Source of the DNA: Flavobacterium sp. LC2016-23
GTDB lineage: Bacteria; Bacteroidota; Bacteroidia; Flavobacteriales; Flavobacteriaceae
Assembly: GCF_009674775.1 (NCBI RefSeq)
Contig: NZ_WKKE01000017.1
Coordinates: 62,001 to 126,000, forward strand
DNA length: 64,000 nt
Direction of reading: 5' to 3'
Below the pieces are notes generated by a model. That model was not told the origin of the DNA, searched no databases, and saw only the letters and a list, made by a program, of their open reading frames with translations. How positions within the stretch are numbered: position 1 is the stretch's first letter; the number at the start of each line of letters is the position of its first letter. Shown here piece by piece: positions 43,204 through 51,557 of this stretch. A program made the translations under genes and the position numbers.

Positions 43204-44037
43204 CTAATTTACGTATTTTAATGAAACCCAGTTGTTTCTTTGAAATTTTTTAACATATGTCAAACCTTTTTCGGTGCAGGAAGCATCAATAAACGGAATG
43301 TCTTCTTCATAAAAACCGCTTAACAATAAAGTCCCTTTTGGATTTAAACAATCTACATAAGCCTGCATATCGTTTAACAAAATGTTACGGTTGATATTCG
43401 CTATGATCAAATCGTATTTTTTACCGGCCAATAGCGCAGCATCGCCTTCATAAACGGTAATATGTTTACAATTATTGCGTTCTGCATTTTCGATCGAATT
43501 CAGGTAACACCAGTTGTCGATATCGATAGCATCGATTGGCTGTGCGCCTTTCATTTCAGCTAAAATTGCAAGAATCGCTGTTCCGCAACCCATATCCAGT
43601 GTTTTCAAACCTTTCACATCCGTTTCAAGCAAATGCTGAATCATCATATGCGTTGTTTCGTGATGGCCTGTTCCGAAACTCATCTTTGGTTCGATAATAA
43701 TATCAAACTCAGCGTTGGTTTTTTCATGAAAAGGAGCACGAACGTGGCATTTTCCATCCACATCAATGGCTTCAAAATTCTTTTCCCATTCTTCATTCCA
43801 GTTTACCTGATCGATTTCTTCAACAGTATATTCAATTTTAAATTCTTCTGATTCTAAAATATAAATGTCATTCAGGATATTCTCATCCCACAAATCTTTT
43901 TTCACAAAAGCCGAAATTCCGTTTTCTGTTTCTGTAAAAGTCTCAAACGCTTTCTCGCCTAATTCTGCAATTAAAATTTCTGAACCCGGTTCTTTGGGTT
44001 CAATGGTAAAATGGTATCCTAAATATATATTCGACAT
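43204..44037 (-). CDS. prmA: Ribosomal protein L11 methyltransferase
   Basis: This 277-residue enzyme methylates ribosomal protein L11 with S-adenosylmethionine. An N-terminal L11-binding part (about 1-110) precedes the Rossmann domain with GTGHHETTHMM near 131, the SAM motif LDMGCGTAILAILAEMKGA near 151-169, and DLIIANINRNILL with the NI/NxNR motif near 220. The ATG at 44037 fits the family length; an upstream TTG at 44055 falls on a TACCTTTG -7 box (44053-44060). Confidence 0.93.
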   Translation of the reverse strand: MSNIYLGYHFTIEPKEPGSEILIAELGEKAFETFTETENGISAFVKKDLWDENILNDIYILESEEFKIEYTVEEIDQVNWNEEWEKNFEAIDVDGKCHVRAPFHEKTNAEFDIIIEPKMSFGTGHHETTHMMIQHLLETDVKGLKTLDMGCGTAILAILAEMKGAQPIDAIDIDNWCYLNSIENAERNNCKHITVYEGDAALLAGKKYDLIIANINRNILLNDMQAYVDCLNPKGTLLLSGFYEEDIPFIDASCTEKGLTYVKKFQRNNWVSLKYVN

Positions 44038-44052
44038 AACTGATTTTTTTTG

Positions 44053-44060
44053 CAAAGGTA
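44053..44060 (-). promoter_or_regulatory. -7 box TACCTTTG of prmA
   Basis: An exact TAnnTTTG on the minus strand, 15 bases upstream of the chosen prmA ATG, supports the shorter start. Confidence 0.4.
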
Positions 44061-44120
44061 AGAATCCAAAGCAGAAGTTGTTTACAAATCCGGCAGAACG
44101 TTATTAATTTTTAGACCTAA

Positions 44121-44148
44121 AAAAAAGCGATACCGAAGTACCGCTTTT
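44121..44148 (-). terminator. Terminator of tpiA with a cTTCGg loop
   Basis: On the minus strand, AAAAGCGGTAC, loop TTCG and GTATCGCTTTT form an 11-bp stem with one G-T pair and a long T run. The C(TTCG)G tetraloop is unusually stable in RNA. Confidence 0.8.
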
Positions 44149-44169
44149 GATTTTTATATAAATCTAAAA

Positions 44170-44922
44170 TTAGATTGCAGTTACAATAGCTAAGAAGTCC
44201 TCTGCTTTTAAAGCAGCCCCTCCGATTAAACCACCGTCTACGTCTGGTTTTCCAAAGATTTCTTTAGCGTTATCCGGTTTTACAGAACCACCGTATAAAA
44301 TGGAAACTTCGTCAGCAATTTCTGCTCCAAAAGCTTTACGTACCACTTCTCTGATGAATTCGTGCATTTCCTGTGCCTGCTCCGGAGAAGCAGTTTCTCC
44401 TGTTCCGATTGCCCAAACCGGCTCGTAAGCTAAAACAATTTTAGACCATGATTCTTTTGCGATATGAAATAATCCGTCACGTAATTGGTTTTCAACAATG
44501 TTGAAATGGTTATCAGACTGACGGTCTTTTAATTCTTCTCCAAAACAGAAAATAACAGTTAAATCATGTTTCAGCGCAGTATCTACTTTACTCGCGATTA
44601 AAGCATCTGTTTCATGAAAAAATGCTCTGCGCTCTGAGTGACCCAGAATTACGGTGTTTACACCAATGCTGGTTAACATGTCTGCAGAAATTTCTCCTGT
44701 AAAAGCACCGCCTTCAGCCTGGTGAACGTTTTGTGCAGCAACACTAATTGTAGTGTTTTTTACTTTGGCAACAGCTGCCTGTAAGTTTACGAATGTTGGT
44801 GCAACAATTACCTGAGCGGTAGTTTGTGCCGGTATTTTGGTAATTAATTCGTTTAATAATTCCTCAGTTTGTGCGGCATTTTTATGCATTTTCCAGTTTC
44901 CTGCAACAATCTTTTTTCTCAT
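44170..44922 (-). CDS. tpiA: Triosephosphate isomerase
   Basis: This 250-residue TIM-barrel enzyme interconverts dihydroxyacetone phosphate and glyceraldehyde 3-phosphate in glycolysis. It shows the start GNWKMHKN (Asn/Lys catalytic near 9-13), LGHSERR with the electrophilic His near 95, AYEPVWAIGTG with the catalytic Glu near 166, and the phosphate-binding SILYGGSVKPDN with GGLIGGAAL. Length is normal. It lies between the TlpA-like gene and prmA. Confidence 0.97.
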   Translation of the reverse strand: MRKKIVAGNWKMHKNAAQTEELLNELITKIPAQTTAQVIVAPTFVNLQAAVAKVKNTTISVAAQNVHQAEGGAFTGEISADMLTSIGVNTVILGHSERRAFFHETDALIASKVDTALKHDLTVIFCFGEELKDRQSDNHFNIVENQLRDGLFHIAKESWSKIVLAYEPVWAIGTGETASPEQAQEMHEFIREVVRKAFGAEIADEVSILYGGSVKPDNAKEIFGKPDVDGGLIGGAALKAEDFLAIVTAI

Positions 44923-44983
44923 TTTGGTAGTTTTTATTATTCTTTTAATTTTTGTTTAGGTGAAATGGCAATTTTTATTGCGC

Positions 44984-45478
44984 TTATTTTAATCCTTGTA
45001 AAGTAGCGTTGATTTTATCAAAGTCGGTTTCGATAGCTCTGTATAAAACAATTTTGCCTTTTTTGTCCACAATAATATATCTCGGAATCCAGTCTAAGTC
45101 GATTGCTTTTCCGAAAAGACCTTTCATGCCGTCATTCATCATAAAATGATCCCCTTTTAGTTCGTGTTTTTCAATTCCGATTTTCCATTTATCAGCTGTT
45201 TTGTCAGCAGAAAGGAACAAATAAGAAACATCAGGATTATTCGCTTGCAGTTCTTTTACTTTTGGCATTGCTTTTACGCAATCGCCACACCAAGAAGCCC
45301 AAACTTCTATAACCAAAGTTTTTCCTTTGTATTTTTTTAATATGTTTTTAAAAGCAATCTGGCTTCCATCAGTCGCTGATAATTTTTCAGATAAGGCTTC
45401 TTTGGAAAAACTTGTTTTCTGAGCCTGTGAGCATGAAAATGTAATAATGGCAATAAAGAGCAGCGCTATTTGTTTCAT
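44984..45478 (-). CDS. TlpA-like thioredoxin-fold lipoprotein
   Basis: This 164-residue protein has a lipoprotein signal (MKQIALLFIAIITFSC, Cys16). The thioredoxin fold carries the active-site WASWCGDC (Cys-Gly-Asp-Cys) near 75-82, then VSYLFLSADKTADKWKIGI, and an IPRYIIVDKKGKIV segment with the cis-Pro. It should act as a thiol-disulfide reductant or oxidant in the periplasm. The Gly-Asp in the CxxC differs from the usual Gly-Pro or Gly-His. It is upstream of tpiA. Confidence 0.85.
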   Translation of the reverse strand: MKQIALLFIAIITFSCSQAQKTSFSKEALSEKLSATDGSQIAFKNILKKYKGKTLVIEVWASWCGDCVKAMPKVKELQANNPDVSYLFLSADKTADKWKIGIEKHELKGDHFMMNDGMKGLFGKAIDLDWIPRYIIVDKKGKIVLYRAIETDFDKINATLQGLK

Positions 45479-45515
45479 AGTAGGATTATAAAATTTTATT
45501 TCAATACTGAATTCA

Positions 45516-45544
45516 CAAAGTTAAACAAAGAAATTGAATGCCAA
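45516..45544 (-). promoter_or_regulatory. Promoter of the TlpA-like gene
   Basis: On the minus strand TTG (complement of 45542-45544), an 18-nt spacer and TAACTTTG (45516-45523) match the Bacteroidetes TTG/TAnnTTTG pattern. The rest of the 293-bp spacer to the next gene shows no gene and no clear motif. Confidence 0.55.
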
Positions 45545-45771
45545 ATGGAGATTAACAAAATTTGAACACGGTCTTATTTTATCACAAAATAGGAAATTTC
45601 GGTTAAAAAAAAGAGTCTGAAATCGTAATAGTTCGTTAGAAAAATTCAAATTTTAAATAAAATTCAGCCGGAAGATTTTTACATCGGCAGAAAAATGATG
45701 TTTCTTTACTTTTTAAGCATTTAAAAACTTAAAAAAAAAGCCGCTGATTTCCTTTTTTTAATGCCCGGTTA

Positions 45772-46437
45772 TCAATTCAGATCATAATTTCCGTTGGCCC
45801 ATTTTTTACAGGGAACAATCCATTCCTCTAAAGCTTTGTATAAAAAGCCGTGTTTTAAATTGGTATTTAATTCGATTTCCCTGAAATGATTCACTTTTAG
45901 TTTTGAAGTTTCTTTTCGCTTAACGGCCGAGACGCCCAAAACATCTGATTTTTCATAAATAGTCAGAATGTTTCCACAGAAATTGATATCCGGAATTTCC
46001 TGAATATCGATATCCCGAAAGCAGCCTATAAAAACAAAATTCACATCAGGATTTGCCAGATAAGTCGAAACATATTGTGCAATGTACCCCCCTTTTGAAG
46101 TTCCGATGATGGTAATTTTATTGGGCTTAATTCCTTTTTTTAGTAGTTTGTGAATTTGTTTAACCACTTTTTCTGCATACTCGGCCGCATTGGTGTTCTT
46201 TTTCCTTTTTTCGCTAAAAACGATAAAATTATCGGCCTTAAAAGAATTAAGGATTTCATTGTATTCCGCTCTGCCATATTCCGAATGCGCTTCGCTCAAA
46301 TCGTGCTCTTCAATAAATTTATTGTGCAGGAAAAAGATATATGCCTGTTCGGTGTTTTTTGTTGTTGTCTGGGAATAACCTAAAATGCAGGAAAGGATGA
46401 TCAGTAAAAAAGTAATGGATTGAAATGGTTTTTTCAT
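45772..46437 (-). CDS. Exported alpha/beta-hydrolase-like protein
   Basis: This 221-residue protein has a signal peptide (ending YSQ) and a nucleophile-elbow-like ITIIGTSKGGYIAQYV (Ser in GTSKGG near 112) in the middle of the chain, with a preceding FIVFSEKRKKN stretch. The acid and His partners are less certain; a late His in LKHGFLY is possible. A compact serine hydrolase fits, but the substrate is unknown. It lies between small lipoprotein genes with no clear operon partner. Confidence 0.65.
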   Translation of the reverse strand: MKKPFQSITFLLIILSCILGYSQTTTKNTEQAYIFFLHNKFIEEHDLSEAHSEYGRAEYNEILNSFKADNFIVFSEKRKKNTNAAEYAEKVVKQIHKLLKKGIKPNKITIIGTSKGGYIAQYVSTYLANPDVNFVFIGCFRDIDIQEIPDINFCGNILTIYEKSDVLGVSAVKRKETSKLKVNHFREIELNTNLKHGFLYKALEEWIVPCKKWANGNYDLN

Positions 46438-46488
46438 GATGGTTTAAGTTGAATTGGGATATATCTTAAAATTTTAAATCACCATTAT

Positions 46489-46956
46489 TTATTGTGCTAC
46501 TTTTAGTGGTTTTGGAGTATTAGTATAAAAACTTAAAACTTCTTCTGCATCTTTTTTACTTAAATATTCTAAGTCTATACTATGGATAGTTTCTTCACTA
46601 CTCTGGGTTGATCGTAATAAAATTAATTTAAAAATTTCCCTTTTTTCCTCTATACTTTTTTTGTTTTTACTAAGATACCCCTCGTAGGCTTTAGCCATTT
46701 GTAACCATATTTTTATCTCGTTATCAGGATGTAAATCTCTCTTGAAATCGGTTATAGTTTGCTCTAAACTGCTTTTGTCTACTTCTGCAAAAACATCGTG
46801 AATGGTTTTTATTTTTTCAATTTGTTCTTGAGTCAAAGAATCATGAACAACTTTATTGAGTTGAAATTTATTTGCATTAATCTCCCGAATCTGATCTTCT
46901 TTTTTGTTACAAGATAGAATTAGAAAAAGGAAAAGAAGATAGGAGTAATTTCTCAT
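46489..46956 (-). CDS. Lipoprotein of unknown function
   Basis: This 155-residue protein begins with a lipoprotein signal (SYLLFLFLILSC, Cys16) and continues as helices rich in Lys/Glu/Asp (for example EQIEKIKTIHDVFAEVDKSSLEQ). The pattern suggests a helical bundle at the periplasmic face. No family is recognised and no function is offered. Confidence 0.6.
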   Translation of the reverse strand: MRNYSYLLFLFLILSCNKKEDQIREINANKFQLNKVVHDSLTQEQIEKIKTIHDVFAEVDKSSLEQTITDFKRDLHPDNEIKIWLQMAKAYEGYLSKNKKSIEEKREIFKLILLRSTQSSEETIHSIDLEYLSKKDAEEVLSFYTNTPKPLKVAQ

Positions 46957-47029
46957 GATTAGAATTAATAAGTTTTGAGTTCTTCGTTGGTAATTTTTTT
47001 AATTGTCATTATTATTACAGATGTAAAAA

Positions 47030-47068
47030 AAGCGCCAATACATCTAAAAATCTAGAATATTGGCGCTT
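47030..47068 (-). terminator. Terminator of the DoxX-like gene
   Basis: An 11-bp stem with GCGCC/GGCGC (GCGCCAATA on the left arm, TATTGGCGC at 47058-47066) and a T run on the minus strand lies 21 bases after the stop at 47089. Confidence 0.7.
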
Positions 47069-47088
47069 ATTATAAGGTTTATTATTTT

Positions 47089-48210
47089 TTAAAGACTGTA
47101 GGCGACATCCGATAATTTTAAATCATCAACATCGTTGTAATGTACTTTCTGCACTATAGTTCCTTTATGTAAAACTACGATACTTGGATTAGCTCTTTCG
47201 ATCGTTTTTAAAGCCGTTGCATCACAGAAATAGAAATCAACATTTAAACCGTATTGTTTTTTGGCTTTGGCAATTTCATCAGGCCCCGAAGCCGTCATTG
47301 CAATTACTTTATAGCCTTTTGCTTTGGCTTCCTGATTTACTTTTTCCAGTTTTTTCATTCCTTCTGGATTTGATAAATTTAAATCGTAGGTCACAAAAAT
47401 CACTAATTTCGGTTCTTTCAGCAATTCTTCTTTATAATCAGAATCGTCTTTTACCATTGTAAAATCATGAATAGGCGGTACATAACCTTCCGTGATTACT
47501 TTATCTTTTCTGTCCACGAAAGTGGCCCCTGCAGGAATATTGGCTAACTCTTTTTCGGTAAATTCTTTATCCACTCCGTTTACTTTGTAGATAAAAATCA
47601 TTTCAACCACCGATTTTGGAGCGCCGTCGGGAATTTTCATTCCTTCCTCGATGTTGTTTCCAACTTTGAAAGGACGGAAATCCTTAATTGGATTGTGATT
47701 TAATACCCAAACCGCCATAAACACACACAAAACCACGCTTATTAAAGTGATGCTATTGGTTACCAGCTTAGAAAATAAAGGTTTAACCAATTTTTTATTG
47801 AAGAATAAAATCAAAATAAAGAACAGCAAAACAATATCTTTTGTAAACGATTGCCACGGTGTAAGGTGTAAAGCGTCTCCGAAGCAGCCACAATCCTTCA
47901 CTACGTCAAAATAAGCAGAGTAGAAGGTGAGGAAGGTAAAGAAAACGATCAATAGTAATAAAAACCAAATCGTTGCTTTTGCTTTGTAGCCTACTAATAG
48001 CATTACTCCTAGAACCACCTCTAAAATCACTAAAAATATTGCTAATCCTAAAGCCAGCGGCTCTAAAAAAGGCATATTGAAAACCGGTTCACTAAAGTAT
48101 TCTGCCAGTTTATAGGAGAAACCAACCGGATCATTGAGTTTAATTAATCCCGAAATGATAAATAATACGCCGACAAAAAGTCTTGAGAATTGGGTAATGA
48201 TGTTTTTCAT
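47089..48210 (-). CDS. DoxX/MauE-like membrane protein fused to a redoxin-like domain
   Basis: This 373-residue protein has a membrane half with about five helices of the DoxX/MauE type: LFVGVLFIISGLIKLNDPVGFSYKLAEYF near 10-38, LEVVLGVMLLVGY and, before the fourth helix, the Cys pair CGCFGD near 105 on the outer face. The C-terminal half (about 200-373) is thioredoxin/redoxin-like without a clear CxxC (VTYDLNLSNPEGMKKLEKV, then VIAMTASGPDE). MauE-type proteins pass electrons for disulfide formation. This membrane/redoxin fusion is common in Bacteroidetes (the BT_3928 type, from memory). Confidence 0.75.
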   Translation of the reverse strand: MKNIITQFSRLFVGVLFIISGLIKLNDPVGFSYKLAEYFSEPVFNMPFLEPLALGLAIFLVILEVVLGVMLLVGYKAKATIWFLLLLIVFFTFLTFYSAYFDVVKDCGCFGDALHLTPWQSFTKDIVLLFFILILFFNKKLVKPLFSKLVTNSITLISVVLCVFMAVWVLNHNPIKDFRPFKVGNNIEEGMKIPDGAPKSVVEMIFIYKVNGVDKEFTEKELANIPAGATFVDRKDKVITEGYVPPIHDFTMVKDDSDYKEELLKEPKLVIFVTYDLNLSNPEGMKKLEKVNQEAKAKGYKVIAMTASGPDEIAKAKKQYGLNVDFYFCDATALKTIERANPSIVVLHKGTIVQKVHYNDVDDLKLSDVAYSL

Positions 48211-48288
48211 AAGTATAGTTTAATTTAAATTCCAATTTCTTCAGATTCCCCCTAAGGCCGGGATTTGGAATTTGGGATTTGGAATTTT

Positions 48289-48828
48289 TTATTTCATTGG
48301 ATTTAAAATCAAAGCAAAAACCGAGTAATTGATCATGTCCTGATAATTGGCATCAATCCCTTCAGAAACTAATGTTTTGCCTTTATTGTCTTCAATTTGT
48401 TTGACACGAAGGAGTTTTTGCAGGATCAGGTCAGTAAGTGAACTGACGCGCATTTCACGCCAGGCCTCACCGTAATCATGATTTTTGGCTTCCATTAATT
48501 CTTTGGTCAGTTTAATTTTAGCGTCGTACAGTTCGGTTGCTTTTTCTACATCCAGATCCGGCTGATCCACAACACCTAATTCCAGCTGGATCAAAGCCAT
48601 GATAGAATAATTAATGATTCCGATAAATTCCCCTTTTTCGTCCTCATCGACTTTACGGATTTCATTTTCCTGTAAACTTCTGATGCGTTGTGCTTTTATA
48701 AAAATCTGATCCGTAAGGGATGGCAGTCTCAGAATGCGCCATGCACTGCCGTAATCTTTCATTTTATTGATAAATAAGGTACGGCAAACCGAGACTACAT
48801 TATCATATTCTAAGGAAGTATTCTTCAT
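48289..48828 (-). CDS. DUF1599 protein
   Basis: This 179-residue cytoplasmic protein matches the DUF1599 pattern (now classed with nucleotide-modification-associated proteins): two copies of a similar unit, KDYGSAWRILRLPSLTDQIFIKAQRIRSL near 20-48 and HDYGEAWREMRVSSLTDLILQKLLRVKQI near 114-142. Its function is not known. It is placed upstream of the DoxX-like gene and divergent from folP, a layout I recall from many Bacteroidetes. Confidence 0.85.
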   Translation of the reverse strand: MKNTSLEYDNVVSVCRTLFINKMKDYGSAWRILRLPSLTDQIFIKAQRIRSLQENEIRKVDEDEKGEFIGIINYSIMALIQLELGVVDQPDLDVEKATELYDAKIKLTKELMEAKNHDYGEAWREMRVSSLTDLILQKLLRVKQIEDNKGKTLVSEGIDANYQDMINYSVFALILNPMK

Positions 48829-48978
48829 TTATTGCTGTATATTTGCTTAAATTTCTTCAAAAATAAGGATAAAATTAAAGAGTTTCAAGTTTAAGGTTTT
48901 CTTTGTTTCAAGTTTTTAAAATAGAACTTGCAATATCGGATAACTTGAAACCTGAAACAAATAAAAATTTCAAACAAA

Positions 48979-49803
48979 ATGTTAATTAACTGCAAAGGCC
49001 AACTGATTGATTTATCGACCCCTAAAGTGATGGGAGTTATGAATGTCACGCCGGATTCTTTTTTTGATGGCGGAAAATATAAAAATGAATATGAGATTGT
49101 CACGCGCGCGGGCAAAATTTTAACCGAAGGCGCAACATTTATAGATATTGGCGCTTATTCTACGAGACCTGGTGCCGAATTTGTTCCCGAACAGGAGGAA
49201 ATTGCCCGTATTGTTCCTGCTATTGAAATAATTCTAAAACACTTTCCGGAGACACTGCTTTCGATTGATACTTTCAGGGCAGAAGTAGCCAACGCAAGTA
49301 TTGAAAGCGGCGCTGCGATTATAAACGATATTGCCGCGGGAGGCTTAGACGATAAAATGTTTGACGTAATTGCAAAATACAATGTTCCGTACATCATGAT
49401 GCACATGCGTGGAAACCCACAGACGATGCAGACCATGACAGAATATGATGATATTGTAAAAGAGATGCTGTTTTATTTTTCCGAAAAAGTAGCAAAAGCC
49501 AGAAGTCTCGGAATCAATGATCTGATTCTGGATCCGGGGTTCGGATTCGCCAAAACTACGGAACAGAATTATGAGGTGCTTCAAAAGATGGAGCTTTTTA
49601 ATGTGTTAGAATTGCCCGTTTTGGCAGGAATATCAAGAAAGTCAATGATTTATAAAACACTGAATATTACAGCGCAGGAAGCTTTAAATGGCACCACGGT
49701 GATCAACACAATTGCTTTGACAAAAGGGGCTAAAATCCTTCGTGTTCATGATGTAAAAGAAGCCATGGAATGTGTTACGTTGTTTAATAAAATGAGTCTG
49801 TAG
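48979..49803 (+). CDS. folP: Dihydropteroate synthase
   Basis: This 274-residue TIM-barrel enzyme joins 6-hydroxymethyl-dihydropterin diphosphate and p-aminobenzoate in folate synthesis and is the sulfonamide target. Signatures: VMGVMNVTPDSFFDGGKY near 13-30, DIGAYSTRPGAEFV near 56-69, IINDIAAGG near 115, HMRGNPQTM near 143 and the late LDPGFGFAKTTEQNY. Length is usual. Confidence 0.97.
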   Translation: MLINCKGQLIDLSTPKVMGVMNVTPDSFFDGGKYKNEYEIVTRAGKILTEGATFIDIGAYSTRPGAEFVPEQEEIARIVPAIEIILKHFPETLLSIDTFRAEVANASIESGAAIINDIAAGGLDDKMFDVIAKYNVPYIMMHMRGNPQTMQTMTEYDDIVKEMLFYFSEKVAKARSLGINDLILDPGFGFAKTTEQNYEVLQKMELFNVLELPVLAGISRKSMIYKTLNITAQEALNGTTVINTIALTKGAKILRVHDVKEAMECVTLFNKMSL

Positions 49804-49820
49804 ATAGAAAAATTCATTGG

Positions 49821-49860
49821 TTTGTCATTTCGACGAAGGAGAAATCACATCCAGAGAGCG
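49821..49860 (+). repeat. Dispersed-type element after folP
   Basis: TTTGTCATTTCGACGAAGGA followed by GAAATCACATCCAGAGAGCG lies between folP and a lipoprotein gene. I recall this TTTCGACGAAGGAGAAATC phrase in many flavobacterial spacers; only one copy is in the window. Confidence 0.4.
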
Positions 49861-49903
49861 ATTTAAACCTGTTTAAGTTCATTAATTTTAAAGTGTAGTT
49901 TTT

Positions 49904-50551
49904 ATGAAATACTTTAGTCTGATTATTGTTTGTATTCTTTTTTCCTGTGAAGAAAAAAAAGACGTTTTACTTCCAAAAGCAAACCTTTCAATTGTTAAAA
50001 ACGTAGAAGATCTTTCTCCGATTTATATCTTTTTTAAAACGGATGGCAAAGATACAATTGCCGATGTGAACCGGAAAAACAGCATCATTTCTACCAATTG
50101 GATTTTCAATATTGACAAACGCCTGCCTTTAAAACTAGTCATTCCGGAAGTAATGAAACTTCAGGAAAAAAAGCGGGCAGAGAAGGCCCATAAAAACGAA
50201 AAAGCCGAAAACTATTATTCGTACGCTGATTCGGTTGGAAAGAATTTAGCCTTTTTGCCATTCACGAAAGTGTATTATAAAATGGAAATTGCCAATAATA
50301 GAAGTCAGTTGTATTTTAAAAAGAATGGGCTAATACAATATAGCGGTAGAAAGATATATGATTTTCCTAAAAATAATTTAAAGCCATTTTTAGATAGTTT
50401 AGTAATCAATCCGAAAGCTGAAATTAAATTTTCGTACGATAAAAACATGACGTACGGGGATTACATTCAATGTAAAATCTTAGTAAAAACTATAATTGAT
50501 AAAAAGATTCCATTTGTTTTTATAAATGAAGAAGAAGAATTCGTTTTTTAA
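49904..50551 (+). CDS. Lipoprotein of unknown function
   Basis: This 215-residue protein has a lipoprotein signal (MKYFSLIIVCILFSC, Cys15) followed by an acidic and basic EEKKD. The mature region contains several Lys-rich beta strands and one long charged helix (LQEKKRAEKAHKNEKAE). I do not recognise a family. It stands convergent with rlmH, 34 bases away. Confidence 0.6.
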   Translation: MKYFSLIIVCILFSCEEKKDVLLPKANLSIVKNVEDLSPIYIFFKTDGKDTIADVNRKNSIISTNWIFNIDKRLPLKLVIPEVMKLQEKKRAEKAHKNEKAENYYSYADSVGKNLAFLPFTKVYYKMEIANNRSQLYFKKNGLIQYSGRKIYDFPKNNLKPFLDSLVINPKAEIKFSYDKNMTYGDYIQCKILVKTIIDKKIPFVFINEEEEFVF

Positions 50552-50585
50552 ACCTGAAACAAAGAAAACCTGAAACAAAAACTTT

Positions 50586-51059
50586 TTATTGATGATGATA
50601 AGGTTCATTCCTTAAAATTGTAAATCCGCGGTACAGCTGCTCGATAAAAAACAAACGTACCATCTGATGTGAAAACGTCATTAGTGAAAGCGAAATTTTA
50701 CCCTGTGCTTTGCTGTAAACCATATCTGAAAATCCGTAAGGACCGCCGATTACAAAAACAAGCGTTTTGATTCCGGAGTTCATTTTCTTTTGCAATTCTT
50801 CCGAAAAACCAACGCTGGAAAAGTTCTTTCCGTTTTCATCCAGTAAAATCAACTGATCGGTTGGCGTTAATTTGGACAGAATTAGTTCACCTTCTTTTTC
50901 CTTTTGCTGACTCTCGGACAAATTCCTTACGTTTTTGATATCCGGAATAATTTCCAGATCAAATTTGATATAAAAAGACAGACGTTTGGTATAATCGTCA
51001 ATCAGGGTTTGAAGCGATTTATTGTCCGTTTTGCCAATGGCGATAAGTTTGATGTTCAT
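50586..51059 (-). CDS. rlmH: 23S rRNA (pseudouridine 1915-N3)-methyltransferase
   Basis: This 157-residue SPOUT-class enzyme methylates pseudouridine 1915 of 23S rRNA with SAM after ribosome assembly. The N-terminal IKLIAIGKTDNKSLQ and the knot region LVFVIGGPYGFSDMVYSKAQGKISLSLMTFSHQMVRLFFIEQLYRGFTILRNEPYHH near 100-157 are typical. Size is standard. It is convergent with the lipoprotein gene. Confidence 0.96.
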   Translation of the reverse strand: MNIKLIAIGKTDNKSLQTLIDDYTKRLSFYIKFDLEIIPDIKNVRNLSESQQKEKEGELILSKLTPTDQLILLDENGKNFSSVGFSEELQKKMNSGIKTLVFVIGGPYGFSDMVYSKAQGKISLSLMTFSHQMVRLFFIEQLYRGFTILRNEPYHHQ

Positions 51060-51150
51060 TGATTAAAAATTTTGCCACGAATTACACAAATGACTACAAA
51101 TTTAAAAAAGGGAATCTGTAATAATCCGTTTCATCTGTAAAATCGGTGTA

Positions 51151-51465
51151 CTATTTAACGATCTGCTTTTTATTCTTAAAAACAGTTTCAAAATGCTCTA
51201 CAACCGGAAACGGCTCATAATAATAATGGAGAATTTTCTTCCATTCTAAATACGCTTCAGAATTTCTGAAGCCTTCCGTATGATCTTCAAGCGTGTTCCA
51301 GTCCACTAATAAAAGATATTTATTTTCGGCTTCAAGACATTTCTCCAAACGATGACCTAAATAGCCATCAATAGAAGAAATAAACTGACTTGCCTTGGCA
51401 AAATCAGCTTCAAACTGATTTGCTAATTCGGGTTTTATAAAAAGAAAAACGGCTTCCAGAATCAT
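51151..51465 (-). CDS. ABM-domain (antibiotic biosynthesis monooxygenase-type) protein
   Basis: This 104-residue protein fits the small ferredoxin-like ABM domain: ILEAVFLFIKPELANQFEADFAKASQFIS at the N-terminus, the YLGHRLEKCLEAENKYLLLVDWNTLEDHTEGFRNSEAYLEWKKIL core and a C-terminal PFPVVEHFETV. Members include quinol monooxygenases, heme-degrading enzymes and uncharacterised stress proteins. A specific activity cannot be assigned. Confidence 0.8.
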   Translation of the reverse strand: MILEAVFLFIKPELANQFEADFAKASQFISSIDGYLGHRLEKCLEAENKYLLLVDWNTLEDHTEGFRNSEAYLEWKKILHYYYEPFPVVEHFETVFKNKKQIVK

Positions 51466-51481
51466 GTTACAAATTATTTCT

Positions 51482-51547
51482 ATCTGCCTGATCTGCTAAA
51501 TCTGCGGGAGCTATTTTTTTCTCGCAGATTTAGCAGATCAGGCAGAT
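51482..51547. repeat. 25-bp perfect inverted repeat with 9-nt periodicity
   Basis: Arms 51482-51506 and 51523-51547 are exact complements with a 16-nt loop. The left arm is ATCTGC repeated every 9 bases (ATCTGCCTG, ATCTGCTAA, ATCTGCG). It lies between the adenosine deaminase stop and the start of the ABM gene. No T run follows on the minus strand, so it is not a classical terminator. Confidence 0.65.
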
Positions 51548-51557
51548 TTTATTTTTA

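Noticed and set aside
45479..45771. Small RNA or gene in the 293-base spacer
   Set aside because: Apart from the promoter at 45516-45544 there is no open frame, hairpin with T run or repeat that I can support.
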